This document shows, one piece after another, positions 19,601 through 27,727 of a stretch of DNA of 64,000 nt. Each line of letters begins with the position of its first letter. The stretch's first letter is position 1. This DNA is from Planctomycetota bacterium. Its GTDB lineage: Bacteria; Planctomycetota; UBA1135; GCA-002748355. The position numbers were made by a program, and so were the translations under genes. The stretch is taken from assembly GCA_020638795.1 (NCBI GenBank), contig JACKHW010000004.1:124001-188000 (forward strand). The letters run 5' to 3'. The notes under the pieces are model-generated. The model was given only the letters and a program-made list of their open reading frames with translations, searched no databases and was not told where the DNA came from.

Positions 19601-19808
19601 GTTCGTTGCCATCGAGTACGCGCGCCGCGGTAGCACGGCCGTCGAGCCTGAGGTTCGCCTCGCGCGTCGACGCGTCGGGTCCGTGGCAGACGAAACACTT
19701 GTCCGAAAGGATCGGCTTGACGTCACGGACGAACGACACCGCCTGTGCGGTCAAGATCGTGGCGCAGACACATGACGCCCATCCGATCGACAACACTCGT
19801 GGAATCAT
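16689..19808 (-). CDS. PSCyt1 - DUF1549 - LamG-like - DUF1553 secreted protein
   Basis: The 1039-residue product has an N-terminal signal sequence and a single c-type haem site CFVCH at 38-42 inside a planctomycete cytochrome-C domain (~25-115, with the MPPPR segment). DUF1549 follows at ~145-345 (VDRLLASPHYGEH, DVARYADSYGYQ, FVRDQIAGDL). A LamG-like insert lies at ~420-610 (GKALEFSGDD, TIAFWYRYAG). DUF1553 occupies ~690-960 (RVTVNRLWQEFFGRGLV, LLDWLARDF, LSSTYRQSS). This architecture is a hallmark of Planctomycetota and Verrucomicrobiota. It is proposed to act in polysaccharide turnover, but no reaction has been assigned to it. Both ends overlap neighbours by ATGA, so it is coupled to the YfhO-like gene and to DUF1501. 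Confidence 0.95.
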   Translation of the reverse strand: MIPRVLSIGWASCVCATILTAQAVSFVRDVKPILSDKCFVCHGPDASTREANLRLDGRATAARVLDGNEPELVRRIDATDGDERMPPPRSHMELTEREREILRTWVREGARYAKHWSFVPVPSSVPVPAATVGESASTWARSSIDHFVLRAMRDHDLEPSVESERWRWLRRVTFDLIGLPPTLGEVRAFEADESDGAYERVVDRLLASPHYGEHRAVAWLDVARYADSYGYQSDLLMPTWPYRDLVVRAFNDGVPWDRFVRDQIAGDLAEQPTRDQRLATAFQRLHRMTNEGGSIPLEMRTEYVADRVRTFGTAFLGLTLECARCHDHKFDPISQREYYALSGFFNSIDEHGLYHDSSRVPTPSLLLPNERQEARLAELEIAMHDARSKLREAIAAASARVPVNLTDSDADRMRESALHERLAGWYRLDAIDAGKLANEVEGRKPGSTAPGNRLVDGKQGKALEFSGDDVASFPEVCGALRQSEPFTIAFWYRYAGQRDRAILLHRTSGTDVGFFGTELEIDRGRLRFSMQRHAPGNAMSVVTKEVLPKGEWMHVAIANDGSHGASALRIHVGGRLASTALRDTLFKNPGAGGSGFDFGQRFRDVGPTGDAVDEVRAYERALAPIEIAVLAETFDEGAKDRAAWTPWFVERDTAVIAAREALVMAGKAAFDHRTGFREISVMQETATPEATYVLARGAYDAPRDESTLVSRSTPACLPPLDEEGVTNRASLARWLTNPDHPLFARVTVNRLWQEFFGRGLVATADDFGSQGALPSHPDLLDWLARDFVTSGYDIKRLCRQIVLSSTYRQSSRAPTSVCERDPDNLWLARYPARRLTAEQLRDAALACSGLLDRSMGGPPVSPYQPKGLWRESNSMSPAYHQSVGTALYRRSLYSVWKRTAPLPNMLVFDAAHRESCVVKRGETSTPLQALVLLGDVQFVEAARVFAQRLLEGRDDDEFVRAAFLTVSSRPPSASEHERLVRLMRAQHAQFVEDEASANDLLHVGDAPAPAPADGDAPRVAAATMVAQVLFNLDAGTWKR

Positions 19809-22438
19809 GCGTGACCTCGCTTTGCGCGATACGTCGACTTGACGTCGTGGATCGCCGCGAACGGCCAGATCGCCACACGGACGAAGATCATGAGCAACAT
19901 CGAGAACCCGAGGACCATGCAGGCGAGTGCAGCAAGGAGTGCGAGCCGGGGAGACCCGACGGGACGATAGCGAAAACTCACGAACTTCGTGTCTCCATCG
20001 ACCTCGATGGCGCGATAGCCGGCAAACGCTTCGTGGATCGAGACCGGATCGCCCTGCTCTTCAGCAGAGTCTTCCTCGAGTGTCTTGCGTTTCGTTGCGC
20101 GCCATCCCGCGAGCGCCGCGTCCCGCACGACGAGCCACGCATGGCCATCGGCCTCGACCTCGATGTCGAGACGATCCGGCCCTCGCGCCACGACGGTGGC
20201 ACTGCCTCGCTGCATGCGCGGTGTACCGAGCGTCGGCGCCGTCGTGTGGATACCGACGTGATCGGTGACCTTCGCATCGAGAATCTTGGTCGGCTCGGCA
20301 TCGAGATCGTAGGCCGTGGTCGTGAGCCAGCAGCGCGGCGCAGCGCGTGGGTTCTCGGCGACGACGATGGCCGGTCCTTCGTGCACGATGCGGAAATGTG
20401 CAGGAAGTGAATCACCCTTGGTCGTGACGACGTAGCGCGCGCCGAGCAGATCGAAGACCTGGGTGCCGAGCATCGACAACTGTGAGGCACGGAACGTACC
20501 GCGTGGCGGGAGGGGTTTCGGATAGTCGAGGTTCGACAACCACCAGAGGAACTGTTCTGGCTCGATCCCATCGGCGGCGAACACGTCGGAGATCCCATAC
20601 GTCTGCAACGCGTTGCCGCGGAACGCATCGCCCGCGACCGCGAAGACGCGCGCATCGGGATCCGCGCGTTGCGCACTCTCGAGGAACGCGACCGTCGGCG
20701 TGACGGGATAGACATCGCGCAGCTCGATGCGCGGCTGGAAGTTCCAAGTGAGCGCGATGGCGAGTGCGACGCCGACAGTCGCGACTACGAACGGGATGCG
20801 AACCGATCGCAGCACACGCGAGGCACCGTGTAGCCACTTCACTGCGACAACGACTCCGAGGACGAGAACGGAGGCGACCGAACAGAGTTGCAGTCGATCG
20901 CCGAGCATACCTCGCATGCCCGGGCCCCTACCCGCGACGAGCAGGTCTTCGACGATCCACGTCGTACCGGACAAGAGCTCGTAGACGAGATAGGTCGTCA
21001 CCATGAGCAGCGCCGACCGTCGCCACGCCGCTTCGCGTTCGTCCGCCGTCAGGAGCGCAGCTCGCCGCAGCGCGAGCACCATGCCCACGGCCACGGTGAT
21101 CGGCACGAGGCTGGCAGCGCGCGACGGTTCGAGCCAAGGCACCGCGAGGCGCAACCCTTGCTGCAAGAACGGCCAGCTCGAGCCGACCGCGAGCGCAAGA
21201 GCCAGGCCGCGCAGTAATGCCGGCCGTGCGAACGCACCGAGCACCAAGAACAGGAATGCCCCGACATGATCCTGCACCATCTCGGTGAAATTCTTGCCGG
21301 CGATCGGAAGGACATTGCCGGTGAGCGGATGACCACGGCCCCCGCCGAAGAGCCACAACGACGCCTGACCATCCCCGCCAGCGAACCAGGCCAGATAGAC
21401 AGCGACTGCGAGGAGCGCACCGCGCAGCATCGCCCCCATGCGCCCGAAGAGCGCCCAAAGGGCGAGTCCCGTCGACGCGAGTCCGAAGAGCACGAAAATG
21501 GCGACCGACTGCGTCCCGAATGCCGTGTGCTTCGGCAAGAGCGGTACGAGCTCACGCTGGAGCCGGAAGCCTCCTTCCTGCACGTACGCGAACCACGGCA
21601 CGAAGACCGGTGCGCACACGATCAGCGAGAAGATCCCGGCGATCGTCACCGACAAGACTGCCGCCTTCGCGCGACCGGGCAGCGCCCGGGCCGAAGCGTA
21701 GACGACGCAGAACGCGCCGAAGAAGAGCGACGTCTGTGGATAGCCGCCGAGCTGCGACGCGACGAGCGCGAACGCGAAGCCGCCGAACGAGAGCAGGGAT
21801 CCGCCGCGCACGAGCCCTTCGAGGAAGAAAAGCGCAACCGGCCAGAACGACAGCACCTGCTCGGGCGTATGGAGCCGCCAGACCGACGCGTAGGGTCCGA
21901 ACCCGACGAACAGTGCCCCCAGGAAGGCCGCGAGACCGCTTCCCCCGAGTCGTTGCAGCCACGCATACGAGAACACCAGACAGAGCCAAAGACGCAGGAG
22001 CCCAGTCACGGACAGGCCTCGGGAGACGGCCGCGACGTCGAACGGCCCTTCCCGGTCCTGGAACCAAGGCAACAGCAAATGGAATAGGTCGTAGCGCGCG
22101 AGCTGGACGTTGGCCTCGAGGGGTGCTCCCGCGTACGCATGCGGTGTCCAAGTCGCCGCTTCCCGCGCATGAATCTGGCGCTGGATCTCGACGAGGAGCG
22201 GGAAGAACTGGAAATCATGGTCGCCGAGGTCGCCGTTGTACGGGTGCTTTGCGTCGCCGCGGGCCTGAGGCGCTTCGCTACGCCACGGCTCGACCGCGAA
22301 GATCCCATCGGTCGAGAGGATCGAGGCTCCTCCGAACACGACGTGCGGGAACGCCACGCAAAGGGTCGCCGCCATCAGGACGATGATGACGAGCGTTTCG
22401 GACAGTCCGCTGAGCTTCACACGGCGCATGGCTCGCAA
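19805..22438 (-). CDS. YfhO-like polytopic membrane protein
   Basis: The 877-residue product has a dozen or so hydrophobic segments in its first ~560 residues, then a soluble ~270-residue extracytoplasmic region, then a final membrane segment near the C-terminus (LALLAALACMVLGFSMLLMIF). The early sequence TWTPHAYAGAPLEANVQLARYDLFH matches the YfhO-type pattern of a loop naming a 'place with payload' after TM1, typical of GT-C-like lipid-linked glycosyl transferases. YfhO of Gram-positive bacteria glycosylates teichoic acids; here the acceptor is unknown. Start ATG 22438 is used, with an in-frame ATG three codons later equally possible. The stop overlaps the DUF1549/1553 start (ATGA). It heads a minus-strand unit running to 14045. 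Confidence 0.75.
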   Translation of the reverse strand: MRAMRRVKLSGLSETLVIIVLMAATLCVAFPHVVFGGASILSTDGIFAVEPWRSEAPQARGDAKHPYNGDLGDHDFQFFPLLVEIQRQIHAREAATWTPHAYAGAPLEANVQLARYDLFHLLLPWFQDREGPFDVAAVSRGLSVTGLLRLWLCLVFSYAWLQRLGGSGLAAFLGALFVGFGPYASVWRLHTPEQVLSFWPVALFFLEGLVRGGSLLSFGGFAFALVASQLGGYPQTSLFFGAFCVVYASARALPGRAKAAVLSVTIAGIFSLIVCAPVFVPWFAYVQEGGFRLQRELVPLLPKHTAFGTQSVAIFVLFGLASTGLALWALFGRMGAMLRGALLAVAVYLAWFAGGDGQASLWLFGGGRGHPLTGNVLPIAGKNFTEMVQDHVGAFLFLVLGAFARPALLRGLALALAVGSSWPFLQQGLRLAVPWLEPSRAASLVPITVAVGMVLALRRAALLTADEREAAWRRSALLMVTTYLVYELLSGTTWIVEDLLVAGRGPGMRGMLGDRLQLCSVASVLVLGVVVAVKWLHGASRVLRSVRIPFVVATVGVALAIALTWNFQPRIELRDVYPVTPTVAFLESAQRADPDARVFAVAGDAFRGNALQTYGISDVFAADGIEPEQFLWWLSNLDYPKPLPPRGTFRASQLSMLGTQVFDLLGARYVVTTKGDSLPAHFRIVHEGPAIVVAENPRAAPRCWLTTTAYDLDAEPTKILDAKVTDHVGIHTTAPTLGTPRMQRGSATVVARGPDRLDIEVEADGHAWLVVRDAALAGWRATKRKTLEEDSAEEQGDPVSIHEAFAGYRAIEVDGDTKFVSFRYRPVGSPRLALLAALACMVLGFSMLLMIFVRVAIWPFAAIHDVKSTYRAKRGHA

Positions 22439-22540
22439 GTGTACGGACGGAGGCTATGCTTCTCGGCCCTTTCCCCGATGTTCCGGTCTTGTCCGAGTTC
22501 CGATCCCACATCCCGGCTTCCCGTTCGACGATCTTGATCC

Positions 22541-23260
22541 ATGTATCGCGGCCGTAGCGTCACCGTCGTCGTTCCGGCGTACAACGAGGAAGAAACGATC
22601 GGAGCCGTCGTCGCCGACTTCGTTCAGAACGAGCTCTGCGACGAGGTCCTCGTCGTCGACAACAACTGCAAGGACAAGACGGCCGAGATCGCACGCGAGA
22701 ACGGCGCCCGTGTCATCGCGGAGAGCAAGCCTGGCTACGGCTCGGCGCTCCTCGCGGGCATGCGCGCGGCGACGGGCGACTACATCGTCCTCACCGAGGC
22801 CGACGGCAGTTTCAAGAGCGCCGACCTGATCAAGCTCCTTGCCTACCTCGAGGACGCTGGTCTCGTCGTCGGCACGAGGACCACGCGCCAGATGGTCCAA
22901 CAGGCCGCCAATATGGGTTGGATGCTGCGCTGGGGCAACGTCGCGATGGCCAAGTACCTCGAAGCGTGTTGGTACCTGAGTCAGGAGCCGCGCTTCACCG
23001 ACGTCGGATGCACCTATCGCGCCTTGACACGCGAGACGTTCGAGAAGATCGAAGGCTCGCTCACCGCAGCCGGACCGAGCTTCTCGCCCGAAATGATGTG
23101 CGAGGCCTTGATGAAGGGCTGCCGCTGCGTCGAAGTCCCGATCAACTACTGGCCCCGCCTCGGTGGTGAATCGAAGCACAGCGAGACCTTCTGGAAGGTC
23201 GCGAAGACCGCGTGGGGCATGTTCAAGATCATCACACGCAAGCGCATCAGAGGCCGATGA
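22541..23260 (+). CDS. Family 2 glycosyltransferase (DPM1-like)
   Basis: This 239-residue cytosolic GT-A enzyme starts VTVVVPAYNEEETIGAVV, has the nucleotide-sugar segment VVDNNCKDKT, and a metal-binding acidic motif EADGSF near residue 87. Later come DVGCTYRALT and a cluster typical of dolichol/polyprenyl-phosphate sugar transferases. No transmembrane tail is present, so it acts as a soluble or peripheral enzyme using a nucleotide sugar. It is divergent from the YfhO-like operon across a 102-base gap and is followed 19 bases later by a methyltransferase gene; a glycan or glycolipid assembly role is inferred from that context. Confidence 0.88.
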   Translation: MYRGRSVTVVVPAYNEEETIGAVVADFVQNELCDEVLVVDNNCKDKTAEIARENGARVIAESKPGYGSALLAGMRAATGDYIVLTEADGSFKSADLIKLLAYLEDAGLVVGTRTTRQMVQQAANMGWMLRWGNVAMAKYLEACWYLSQEPRFTDVGCTYRALTRETFEKIEGSLTAAGPSFSPEMMCEALMKGCRCVEVPINYWPRLGGESKHSETFWKVAKTAWGMFKIITRKRIRGR

Positions 23261-23279
23261 AGGACCTCGAGAGAGCATC

Positions 23280-24209
23280 GTGAGCGACCTACCGAAGAGT
23301 CCCCTTCTCGACGACCCGGCCAACTTCTCTGCGGTCGAACAGTGCACGCTGTGCGGTGGCAGCAAGAGCACGGAGCAGTTCCGCGAAGGGCCGTTTCGCG
23401 TCGTGCGCTGCGACGACTGCTCCCTCGTCTACGTGACGCCGCGGCTGCGCCACGAGGTCTTGCCCGAGGTCTACAACGAAGACTACTGGTCCTCCAAGAG
23501 CCCCAAGGAGCGCGGCTACGCAGACTACCGGAGCCAAGCGCCGCTCTACCTGAAGACGTTCAAGAAGCGCCTCGCGCTCGTCGAACGATTCCGCGATCAG
23601 ACGGGTCACGCACTCGATGTCGGCTGCGCTGCGGGCTTCTTTCTCAAGATTCTGCACGACGCCGGCTGGAAGGTCGAAGGCGTCGAACTCTCGCCCGCGA
23701 TCGCGAGCCACGCGCGTGACGTCTACGGCTTCGAGCAGGTTCACGTCGGTCCGATCGAGACGGCGAACTACGCCGAGAAGTCGTTCGACCTCATCACGAT
23801 GTGGGACGTCATCGAACACGTTCCCGAGCCGATCCCCTTCCTCGAGACGACCCTGTCGCTGCTCAAGGACGACGGCATCTTCATCCTCGAAACACAAAAC
23901 GTCGAGAGCAAGTTCGCCAAGCGCCTGGGGCCCAAGTGGCACCACTACAAGCACCTCGAACACCTCTATCACTTCTCGCCGAAGACGATCGAACGATTGC
24001 TCGATGCCGTCGGCATGGAAGTGCTGCACCTGACGCCGAAGTTCGGTGGCAAGCACGTGTCGATCGAGTTCGTGCGCGAACGCGCGGTGCGCGTGCACGG
24101 CGCAATGAAGTGGGCGCTGCTGCCGCTCGCGCCGCTCAACAAGATGAGCTTCTACGTCAACATGAAGGACGAGATGATCGTCGTCGCCCGCAAGAAGCGA
24201 TCGGGCTGA
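23280..24209 (+). CDS. SAM-dependent methyltransferase with N-terminal four-Cys zinc-binding head
   Basis: The 309-residue protein begins with a CxxC...CxxC head (CTLCGG near residue 22 and CDDC near residue 43), as in the C-methyltransferase/methyltransf_11 enzymes that act on nucleotide sugars or glycan intermediates. The Rossmann SAM site is ALDVGCAAGFF (~115-125), followed by VEGVELSPAI and the post-II motif MWDVIEHVPEP. The start is a GTG at 23280 that fits the conserved beginning; no ATG is available in a reasonable position. It lies 19 bases after the glycosyltransferase and 4 bases before the next methyltransferase, so the three genes likely form one operon. Confidence 0.85.
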   Translation: MSDLPKSPLLDDPANFSAVEQCTLCGGSKSTEQFREGPFRVVRCDDCSLVYVTPRLRHEVLPEVYNEDYWSSKSPKERGYADYRSQAPLYLKTFKKRLALVERFRDQTGHALDVGCAAGFFLKILHDAGWKVEGVELSPAIASHARDVYGFEQVHVGPIETANYAEKSFDLITMWDVIEHVPEPIPFLETTLSLLKDDGIFILETQNVESKFAKRLGPKWHHYKHLEHLYHFSPKTIERLLDAVGMEVLHLTPKFGGKHVSIEFVRERAVRVHGAMKWALLPLAPLNKMSFYVNMKDEMIVVARKKRSG

Positions 24210-24213
24210 CGCG

Positions 24214-25035
24214 ATGGAGCTCAAGGCCTATCAACAGTTCGAGGAACTCGAAGAGACGCACTTTTGGTTCCGCGGTCGCCGAGCGATCTTCTTCTCGCTG
24301 CTCGAAGACTTGTTCCCCGGGCGCAGAGATCTCGACATTCTCGAGATCGGCTGCGGCGCCGGCGGTCTGCTGCGACGGCTCGTGCGCTTCGGGAACTCGG
24401 TGGGCGTCGAACTCTATCCCGACCTCGCGGCGCTCTGCCGCGAGCGGAGTTCGCGGCCGACCATTTGTGGCAACGCGTATGCGCTTCCGTTTCCCGATGC
24501 GTCGTTCGATCTCGTATGCCTCTTCGACACGATCGAACACATTCCCGACGAAGCGCGCGCGCTCGCCGAGATCAAACGAGTACTGCGTCCGGGTGGCTAC
24601 GTGTTCTTCTCCGTGCCCGCATACCAGTGGCTGTGGTCCAACAACGACGTCGTCGCGCACCACTTCCGCCGCTACACGAAAGGCAGGTTGAAAGCCCCGC
24701 TACGCGAGGCAGGATTCGAAGCACGCAAGCTCAGCTACTTCAACACGGTCCTGTTTCCGGTCATCGCACCGATCGTGCTGCTCGGCAATCTGAAGCAGAA
24801 GCTCTTTGGCTTGAAGGACCCGAAGAAGACGAACCTGTCGTTCACGATGCCACCGCTCTGCCACGGCATCCTGGCGGGAATCATGGGCGGTGAGCGTCAC
24901 GTGATTCGCAGGCTGAGCATGCCGTTCGGTCACAGCATGATCGGCGTGTTCCAGAAGCCAACGGGCTCCGCGGGCGCTATGAGTGCTTCCAGCGGTCGAG
25001 ACAGTCGGCGATCTGCGCCCGGCGCAACGGCTTGA
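24214..25035 (+). CDS. SAM-dependent methyltransferase
   Basis: The 273-residue product has the SAM-binding motif DILEIGCGAGGLLRRL (~44-59), VGVELYPDLA, and LFDTIEHIPDEARAL (~105-120), the usual class I signature of the UbiE/methyltransf_11 group. The C-terminal part contains a hydrophobic patch (VLFPVIAPIVLLGNL) and may attach to the membrane, as in methyltransferases acting on lipid-linked substrates. It follows the previous methyltransferase by 4 bases. Its last 59 bases overlap the 3' end of the convergent histidine-kinase gene; the final ~20 residues are therefore Ser/Arg-rich and may be non-essential. The substrate is unknown. Confidence 0.85.
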   Translation: MELKAYQQFEELEETHFWFRGRRAIFFSLLEDLFPGRRDLDILEIGCGAGGLLRRLVRFGNSVGVELYPDLAALCRERSSRPTICGNAYALPFPDASFDLVCLFDTIEHIPDEARALAEIKRVLRPGGYVFFSVPAYQWLWSNNDVVAHHFRRYTKGRLKAPLREAGFEARKLSYFNTVLFPVIAPIVLLGNLKQKLFGLKDPKKTNLSFTMPPLCHGILAGIMGGERHVIRRLSMPFGHSMIGVFQKPTGSAGAMSASSGRDSRRSAPGATA

Positions 25036-26698
25036 CGCAGAACTCGTCCATACCGGCCTCGAGGCAGCGCGCTTCGACTTCGGGTGACGTATCGGCCGTC
25101 AATGCGATGACCGCGCACCGCGGCGCACGGCGCGCACGTTCCATGCGACGGATCGCTTCGGTGACGGCATAGCCATCGAGCCCGGGCATCTGGCAGTCCA
25201 TGAAGACGACGTCGTATTTGCCGCGTCGCCAGATTTCGAGCGCTTCCTTGCCGTTGGCGGCGCAATCGACCGAACACCCGAGGCGTTCGAGCTGTATGGA
25301 CAACGCGCGACGATTGATCTTGGTGTCGTCGACGACGAGCACTCGCGTGCCGGTGAAATCACCGTCGATCGATGCGGCATTCGTGGCGACTTTCGTCTCG
25401 ATATCGCTAATGAGCGCATGCACGAGTGCGGTCGGCCGCAACGGTGGCAGAAAAACGCTGCGAACGCCAAAGGGCTCGAGGCAGTCGGACTTGATGATCG
25501 AGCGAGTTCCCGCGACGAGTAAGACACGCGCGTTTGCACTGGCCTTCCGAACGCACTCCAGGACGCGCTTCGGATCATCGGCGACTTCGATCACGACCCA
25601 GTCGCTCTGCTCCACGGAGCGGCAGCCTTGGTCGCAACACGCGTCACTGAACGGGTCCCCCATGATCTCGATACCGAGGTTCTCGAAGTGGGATGCGACG
25701 AGTTCCGCTGTCGATGGACGCAAGCAGGAAAGGTGCGCACGCATGCCACTCATCGAGCGCGGAGTGACGACTGGGTCAACTGCCGCGAATGGAATACAGG
25801 CTTCGAACGTGCTGCCGAGATCGACTTCACTGCTGCAATTGATATCGCCGTCCATGCGCAGGACGAGCTGCTTGCAGATCGATAGCCCGAGACCCGTTCC
25901 ACCGAAACGCCGCGTCGTCGACACGTCGGCCTGCACGAAGGGCTCGAACAAGCGCTCTCCGATCTCCGGCGCGAATCCACAACCCGTGTCTTCGAAGCGG
26001 AACGTGAGTCGGTTTCGCTCGTCGTCGCTCACCGTGTTCATGACGGAGAACCGCACGATACCGCGCTCGGTGAACTTGACCGCATTCGAGCCGAGATTGA
26101 GCAGGATCTGACGCAGTCGCAGTGGATCCCCGATGGCGCGCCTCGGCACGTCGCCATCGAGCACGAAGTCGAACGTGACTCCCTTCTGATCCGCACTCAC
26201 CTGCAGCAACTGGGCAACTCGCTCGCACGTATCCCAAACGTCGAACTCGGTTTCCTCGAGTTCGACCGCGCCAGCTTCGACCTTCGTGAAGTCGAGGAGT
26301 TGGTGAATGAGTTCGAGAAACGAGTCGGCCGTCGAGGCGATCGTGGAAACGAGGTCACGCTGTTGTTCGTCGAGTTCGCTCGAGCTGAGGAGCTCGACCA
26401 TGCCCAGGATGCCGCTGATCGGCGTCCTGAGTTCGTGACTCATGTTCGCGAGAAAGCGACTCTTCTGCTCGGACGCTTGCTCCGCGAGCTGGAGCGCATG
26501 GTGGATCTGAGCATTCTTCGCTTCGAGTTCCAGATTGCGCGCATCGCTGAACTCGACGAGCTGCATCGCGGCATGCACGTTCGCGGTCGCGACATCGGCG
26601 GCCTCACGATGAAGTCGAACGTTCTCGTTCTCGAGCTCGTGGATGCGAGCTTCGAGTTCGCGAACTCGTTCGAGGTCATCCGTGCGCGGAGTCGTCAT
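24977..26698 (-). CDS. Hybrid sensor histidine kinase with two C-terminal receiver-type domains
   Basis: The 573-residue product lacks obvious membrane segments and starts with a coiled coil (~6-80). The H-box FLANMSHELRTP places the phospho-accepting His at residue 88. The ATPase has N-box LLNLGSNAVKF, G1 DTGCGF and G2 GGTGLGLSI. Residues ~325-440 look like a degenerate receiver (no MD-type phospho-Asp) and ~453-573 form a true receiver with D501 in VVFMDCQMPG and a conserved KPL near the end. It is cytosolic, so it probably senses an internal signal or a partner protein. The ATG at 26698 is chosen because the upstream open frame would cross the DsrE-like gene. Together with the sulfur-carrier genes just upstream it may report sulfur or redox state. 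Confidence 0.9.
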   Translation of the reverse strand: MTTPRTDDLERVRELEARIHELENENVRLHREAADVATANVHAAMQLVEFSDARNLELEAKNAQIHHALQLAEQASEQKSRFLANMSHELRTPISGILGMVELLSSSELDEQQRDLVSTIASTADSFLELIHQLLDFTKVEAGAVELEETEFDVWDTCERVAQLLQVSADQKGVTFDFVLDGDVPRRAIGDPLRLRQILLNLGSNAVKFTERGIVRFSVMNTVSDDERNRLTFRFEDTGCGFAPEIGERLFEPFVQADVSTTRRFGGTGLGLSICKQLVLRMDGDINCSSEVDLGSTFEACIPFAAVDPVVTPRSMSGMRAHLSCLRPSTAELVASHFENLGIEIMGDPFSDACCDQGCRSVEQSDWVVIEVADDPKRVLECVRKASANARVLLVAGTRSIIKSDCLEPFGVRSVFLPPLRPTALVHALISDIETKVATNAASIDGDFTGTRVLVVDDTKINRRALSIQLERLGCSVDCAANGKEALEIWRRGKYDVVFMDCQMPGLDGYAVTEAIRRMERARRAPRCAVIALTADTSPEVEARCLEAGMDEFCVKPLRRAQIADCLDRWKHS

Positions 26699-26721
26699 GT
26701 CCAATCGAATCTCGAAGCGGA

Positions 26722-27120
26722 TCAGAATGTGACGGTCGGCACTCCACTCGATACACGTTCCATCAACGTGGCGAGACCGGTCAATCGCACGGTAGAGTGC
26801 GTGACGACGGCGGTCGTGCCCCCTTCGTCGAGCTGGAGATCGCACACGTCGTGTTGCGTTTGCGAACATTTCTCGCTCGCACACGCCGAGCAACACGTAA
26901 TGCGCGCACCGAGACAATCGAGTTGGTCGAGCAAGGAATAGACCTCCTTGCCACCGACACGATCTCGAGGCTCACACGCCCACTCGGTAGCATCGAGAGT
27001 CAAGAAGACGTCGACGTCGACACCGCTCGCAACAGCCGCCAGAGCGGCCTGGAGACCGAGCACGGCACGAGCCACGTCACTCGGACCCGTCGTCAAGATG
27101 ACTTGCACACTCTTCTTCAT
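26722..27120 (-). CDS. DsrE-family sulfur-relay protein, Cys-rich
   Basis: The 132-residue product begins KKSVQVILTTGPSD and has the DsrE-like alternation of strands and helices (RAVLGLQAALAAVASGVDVDVFL). It is unusually rich in Cys: C49, C69, C76, C77, C80, C85 and C93, including a CCSAC cluster where DsrE-type proteins carry the persulfide Cys. Such proteins pass sulfane sulfur between TusA-type carriers and enzymes. It lies 25 bases after the DsrE2-like gene and 23 bases before the histidine kinase on the same strand, an apparent operon. Exact subfamily is not determinable by eye. Confidence 0.75.
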   Translation of the reverse strand: MKKSVQVILTTGPSDVARAVLGLQAALAAVASGVDVDVFLTLDATEWACEPRDRVGGKEVYSLLDQLDCLGARITCCSACASEKCSQTQHDVCDLQLDEGGTTAVVTHSTVRLTGLATLMERVSSGVPTVTF

Positions 27121-27145
27121 GGCTGCGATTCCCTGCGTCGTCTCG

Positions 27146-27727
27146 TCAGATCACCATGGCGACTTCGGAGTTCGCCGCTGCGGCAATGCACGCCGCTGCA
27201 CCTCCGATCTCGAGGCCGTCACGGAAATCGCTCCGCCTGAGCCCCATGAGTTCTACCGAGGTATCGCAAAGCACCATGTGCACGCCAAGCGCTTGCGCCA
27301 TTTCGATCTGGTCCTCGAGACTCGATACGCCGAGTCGTCTCATGCGCCAGCGCACGAGCTTCGGGCCCAGACCGGCGAATTGCAGGTTCGACAACGGCAA
27401 CCCTTTGGAACTGCGCGGCAGCATCCAACCGAACATGCGATCGATGAACGTCTTGCCATGCTCGTCTCGACTCGGATTCGCTCGCCGCAACGCCGTGATC
27501 CCCCAGAACGTGAAGAACATCGTGACGCTCATGCCACTCGCCGCTGCACTGTTGGCGAGTGTGAACGCCATCAGTTGCTTGTCGAACTCCTTGCTGAACA
27601 CGATGAACGTCGACTGTTTCGTTCCCTCGTGCTGCGTAGCGCACGGCACTGATTCCGCTTGCGTCTCGCAAGCGCGCATGGAGCTCGCGAGGCTGCTTGG
27701 CACCTCGCTCGTCGTGGTCCCGCTCAT
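27146..27727 (-). CDS. DsrE2/DrsH-like peroxiredoxin-family protein (DsrE/F/H superfamily)
   Basis: The 193-residue protein carries the segment FIVFSKEFDKQLMAFTLANSAAASG and FFTFWGITALRR, the pattern of the larger DsrE2 proteins, with a hydrophobic central helix that may sit in the membrane. A C-terminal ALGVHMVLCDTSVELMGL segment carries the likely catalytic Cys. In sulfur oxidisers, tusA, dsrE2 and a rhodanese gene form a sulfur-transfer module; here tusA is directly upstream with an ATGA overlap and no rhodanese is present. The first ~35 residues are poorly conserved. Sulfur transfer in the cytosol is inferred from family and neighbours. Confidence 0.8.
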   Translation of the reverse strand: MSGTTTSEVPSSLASSMRACETQAESVPCATQHEGTKQSTFIVFSKEFDKQLMAFTLANSAAASGMSVTMFFTFWGITALRRANPSRDEHGKTFIDRMFGWMLPRSSKGLPLSNLQFAGLGPKLVRWRMRRLGVSSLEDQIEMAQALGVHMVLCDTSVELMGLRRSDFRDGLEIGGAAACIAAAANSEVAMVI

